Assembly (NCBI GenBank): GCA_002493515.1
Contig: DKYZ01000093.1
Location: 1-9,224, forward strand
Direction of reading: 5' to 3'
Length of the DNA stretch: 9,224 nucleotides
Source of the DNA: Porphyromonadaceae bacterium UBA7087
GTDB lineage: Bacteria > Bacteroidota > Bacteroidia > Bacteroidales > Muribaculaceae
This document shows positions 7,237 to 9,224 of this stretch, piece by piece. The notes beneath the pieces are model-generated. The model ran no database searches, was not told where the DNA came from, and worked only from the letters and a program-made list of their open reading frames with translations. Within the stretch, counting starts at the first letter, position 1; each line of letters begins with the position of its first letter. The position numbers and the translations under genes are program-made.

Positions 7237-7641
7237 GATGCGGTCCGTGCCCTCTCTGCTCTTGGCGATAAAATCATTTAGCCTTTTGCGCAGCTTGGGA
7301 CTGTCGTACACGATGAATCTGTTGTCTTCCAAATCCAGATTTATCGGTTTATTGTCCAGAATGTCCAGGAGAACCCTCTTCAGGTCTATCCCTTCGGCGG
7401 TGATGGCATATTGGGGCGAGTCCACCTGCAGGAGATCCGGTTGCGGCAGAATCGAAAAATACCTTTCCGGACGCCCTATGAAAATAAACCGCATGGCGTT
7501 GAGCTCGGATGTCCCGCTTTCCGGCCCGTAATCACAGCCATTGGCATCCTCCTTGGGATTGACGCGCTCCATCAGTGTAATCCGTATGCCAAACTCCTTC
7601 TCGACATGACGAATGAAACCGCGCACAAGCACGTTCTCCGG
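7189..7641 (-). other. RlaP/YcgL-like (PF10127) domain, catalytic residues apparently lost
   Basis: This segment encodes residues 463-612 of the nucleotidyltransferase. In sequence order it shows the RlaP pattern: an amphipathic helix plus strand (VRGFIRHVEKEFGIRITLM), then AMRFIFIGRPERYFSI where RlaP has DVRFIYV..(x)WYLSI, then AITAEGIDLKRVLLDILDNK and FIVYDSP where RlaP has LDINGWDLRKAL...NP..LEWL.SPIVY. The GSR and DxD catalytic stretch that precedes RFIY in the family reads GTSELNAMRF here, without the two aspartates. The match is from memory of the family pattern and has not been tested against a profile. Confidence 0.5.
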
Positions 7642-9027
7642 GGTTGTGGCCCCAAGCTCCCGAAGGCATTCGGCCGCTGTCAGGGAGGGATTTGCGAAGG
7701 CCATGCGCAGCAGATGGTTTATGCGCGAGGTCAGTTTCGGCCCCGGCTCCAGCCGCGCCGCCCGGGATATCTCCTCGGTGGTGAGGGGAAGTTTGTAGCC
7801 GAACATGTCGGCGTGGCATTCCACCAGTTTCTCTGAGCGCGTCATCACGGCAGGGAACAGGGGATCCCCGTCATTCCCGGAGAGAGCGCGCCGGTCGGCG
7901 TCGATGAGCGTCATGAGGCGCAGGAACATTTCGGACGTCCCGCAAAGATACTGCAGCCTCCGTAGCCGGCGGTCGTTGAAATCACTGCCGTCGGCAGCGG
8001 CGTCGCGGAAATCCTCATGGCGTGACACGAGAAACAGGATCTGCCGTGTCGACGACCTGATGAAATGCAGACGCCGGCATACTGATTTCACAATCCTTAT
8101 CGAGGCCTGTTCATGCTGAGGCCAGTTATGCTTTCCGTCCCTCCCTTTTTTCGTGGTTCTGGCCATTCCGGAATCCTGGAGCAGCGCCGCCATACGCAGC
8201 TCCACGTCGTGCGGGGCTATCCTCTCGACGATGCGCAGCGAGTATTCCCAGAGCGTGGCATTCTCTATAGGAGAGGGGGCGTTGAGCGAAGGCATGATTT
8301 CCGGCAGGATATACTCAAGGGCACCAAGCTCCCGCAGCATTTCAAGGGCCTGGCGCGGATTGTTGCCCGCCACCATCCTCTGAAGCTCCGAACACATTCT
8401 TTCAGGACTGACAATCCTGAGACGTTTGACATTGCGCCCCATGGCCGCATACGTCTCCGGCTCTATGGGCCATCCGAAACGCGCCGCGAAGCGAACGCCG
8501 CGCAGAATGCGCACCGGGTCGTCGTCGAATGTCGAGTCCGGATCCATGGGTGTGCGCAGGATTCGGCGCTCTATGTCGGGAAGAGCCTTCCCGGTCAGGT
8601 CGAGCAGCTCGCCGCGTGATATGTCGTAGTATAGGGAGTTGACAGTGAAGTCACGCCGCTCGCAATCCTCGTAGACAGTGCCGAAAGCGGTCTCCGGGTT
8701 GCGGGTGTTGCGGTCGGTATACTGCTCGCGGCGCGTCTGCACCACTTCAATCTCATCATCCGGGGCAAAGCGCAGACTGAGGCGCGCCGTGCCGAACTTG
8801 TGAAAGTAGATCGGGCGTTCCGTCGTGAGTCTCTTCTTATGTAGCCATTCCGCAAAACGCACTCCGCCGTTGGGGACATTGACGGCCAGGTCGACGTCTT
8901 TTATGGCGAATCCCAGCACCTCGTCGCGGCAGCATCCACCCACGCAATATACCTTCCCTTCCCAGGGGGTGCCCTTTATGAGGTTTTTCAGGTAGCCTCT
9001 GATTTTGTTGTATAATGAGATATCCAT
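7189..9027 (-). CDS. CCA-adding-enzyme-like tRNA nucleotidyltransferase with extra C-terminal domain
   Basis: The 612-residue cytoplasmic protein belongs to the class II CCA-adding enzyme/poly(A) polymerase family, which adds nucleotides to tRNA 3' ends. Visible motifs: VGGCCRDEVLG with D44-x-D46 (metal-binding motif; the usual form is GGxVRD), RREQYTDRNTRNP (about 99-111), ERRDFTVNSL (123-132), DDDPVRILRGVRFAARFGW (168-186, the template-like DDxxR motif in the form usual for Bacteroidetes) and SPERMCSELQRM (207-218). An HD-type region follows, but the HD pair is LLQDSG (His replaced by Gln284); His300, His305 and His337 remain. A standard tail ends near LEPGPKLTSRINHLLRMA and CLRELG (about 426-459). 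Relatives usually stop about there, at 400-480 residues. Residues 463-612 are an added domain resembling RlaP (PF10127). It may be the main CCA enzyme or a specialised paralogue. No upstream partner gene is visible. Confidence 0.85.
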   Translation of the reverse strand: MDISLYNKIRGYLKNLIKGTPWEGKVYCVGGCCRDEVLGFAIKDVDLAVNVPNGGVRFAEWLHKKRLTTERPIYFHKFGTARLSLRFAPDDEIEVVQTRREQYTDRNTRNPETAFGTVYEDCERRDFTVNSLYYDISRGELLDLTGKALPDIERRILRTPMDPDSTFDDDPVRILRGVRFAARFGWPIEPETYAAMGRNVKRLRIVSPERMCSELQRMVAGNNPRQALEMLRELGALEYILPEIMPSLNAPSPIENATLWEYSLRIVERIAPHDVELRMAALLQDSGMARTTKKGRDGKHNWPQHEQASIRIVKSVCRRLHFIRSSTRQILFLVSRHEDFRDAAADGSDFNDRRLRRLQYLCGTSEMFLRLMTLIDADRRALSGNDGDPLFPAVMTRSEKLVECHADMFGYKLPLTTEEISRAARLEPGPKLTSRINHLLRMAFANPSLTAAECLRELGATTPENVLVRGFIRHVEKEFGIRITLMERVNPKEDANGCDYGPESGTSELNAMRFIFIGRPERYFSILPQPDLLQVDSPQYAITAEGIDLKRVLLDILDNKPINLDLEDNRFIVYDSPKLRKRLNDFIAKSREGTDRISLATQMTEFLVCKSV

Positions 9028-9032
9028 GGATG

Positions 9033-9040
9033 CAAATTTA
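9033..9040 (-). promoter_or_regulatory. Possible -7 box just upstream of the tRNA nucleotidyltransferase gene
   Basis: TAAATTTG on the minus strand matches TAnnTTTG and lies only 5 nt from the ATG at 9027. If used, the transcript would be leaderless or nearly so. No TTTG occurs at the expected -33 distance, and the A-rich run beside the box (9041-9050) could create the match by chance. Confidence 0.35.
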
Positions 9041-9050
9041 AATAAAAAAA

Positions 9051-9224
9051 ATGAGAAATGGGGTGTCGGTCGTCAGGAATGTGGCATTAAACGGGCTGAT
9101 GATGATAAAAAGAGCCGGATACGTCAAGGTGTATGGCCTCGGCGTGTCCGGTGTATGCGGTTGTGACGCGGATGGTTCAGAAAATGCGGAGCGTCATCTT
9201 ATGGAAAACCCAGGCGCGGATGAC
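9051..9224 (+). CDS. Possible partial CDS running off the right edge
   Basis: From an ATG at 9051 the plus-strand frame stays open for 58 codons to the window edge, beginning MRNGVSVVRNVALNGLMM and including GVSGVCGCDADG. The other two plus frames and all three minus frames seem poorer. A long A-run (9043-9051) precedes the ATG, but no TAnnTTTG box does. It would be divergent from the nucleotidyltransferase gene. No family is recognised and the frame is too short to be sure; without it, 9028-9224 holds only the possible promoter. Confidence 0.25.
   Translation, partial: MRNGVSVVRNVALNGLMMIKRAGYVKVYGLGVSGVCGCDADGSENAERHLMENPGADD

Noticed and set aside
1..9224. tRNA, rRNA, CRISPR, insertion sequence or prophage
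   Set aside because: No cloverleaf-like segment, spaced direct repeats, transposase motifs or terminal inverted repeats were seen on reading both strands.

Overview
The window looks like chromosomal DNA from a Bacteroidales gut-type bacterium, possibly Muribaculaceae-like. Four things point there: Bacteroidetes promoters of the form TTTG-N19-21-TAnnTTTG, A/T-rich leaders without Shine-Dalgarno sites, a secreted protein with a type IX (Por) secretion-like C-terminal domain beside an Omp28-type protein, and a TPR/helix-turn-helix regulator of a kind common in this phylum. The family-level guess is inference. I see no rRNA, tRNA, CRISPR array, insertion sequence or phage gene.

Layout. Seven convincing genes fill almost all the DNA, and six of them are on the minus strand. 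From the right end leftwards: (a) 7189-9027 minus, a long CCA-adding-enzyme-like tRNA nucleotidyltransferase with an extra C-terminal domain; (b) 6655-7236 plus, a three-pass membrane protein of unknown function whose 3' end overlaps (a) tail to tail; (c) 5773-6576 minus, a periplasmic M48 metallopeptidase divergent from (b) and closed by a clear intrinsic terminator; (d) 5349-5621 minus, a small coiled-coil protein, ATGA-coupled to (e) 3505-5352 minus, a membrane-anchored TPR/coiled-coil/HTH protein; (f) 1222-3279 minus, a large secreted jelly-roll/fibronectin protein, ATGA-coupled to (g) 5-1225 minus, an Omp28-like thioredoxin-fold secreted protein whose frame stops suspiciously just inside the window edge. 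A possible partial gene runs off the right edge on the plus strand (9051-9224).

How the genes fit together. There are two translationally coupled pairs, (d)-(e) and (f)-(g), each behind a textbook Bacteroidetes promoter. (f)-(g) appears to encode an exported pair. (d)-(e) looks like a membrane-tethered signalling or transcription module, and nothing in the sequence shows what it regulates. (b) and (c) share a compact divergent promoter region in which the two -7 boxes sit about 22 bp apart.

The most noteworthy item is the nucleotidyltransferase (a). It keeps the class II catalytic core, has lost the first histidine of its HD motif, and carries about 150 extra C-terminal residues. These resemble the RlaP/YcgL-type (PF10127) polymerase-beta nucleotidyltransferase fold, but with its catalytic acidic residues missing.
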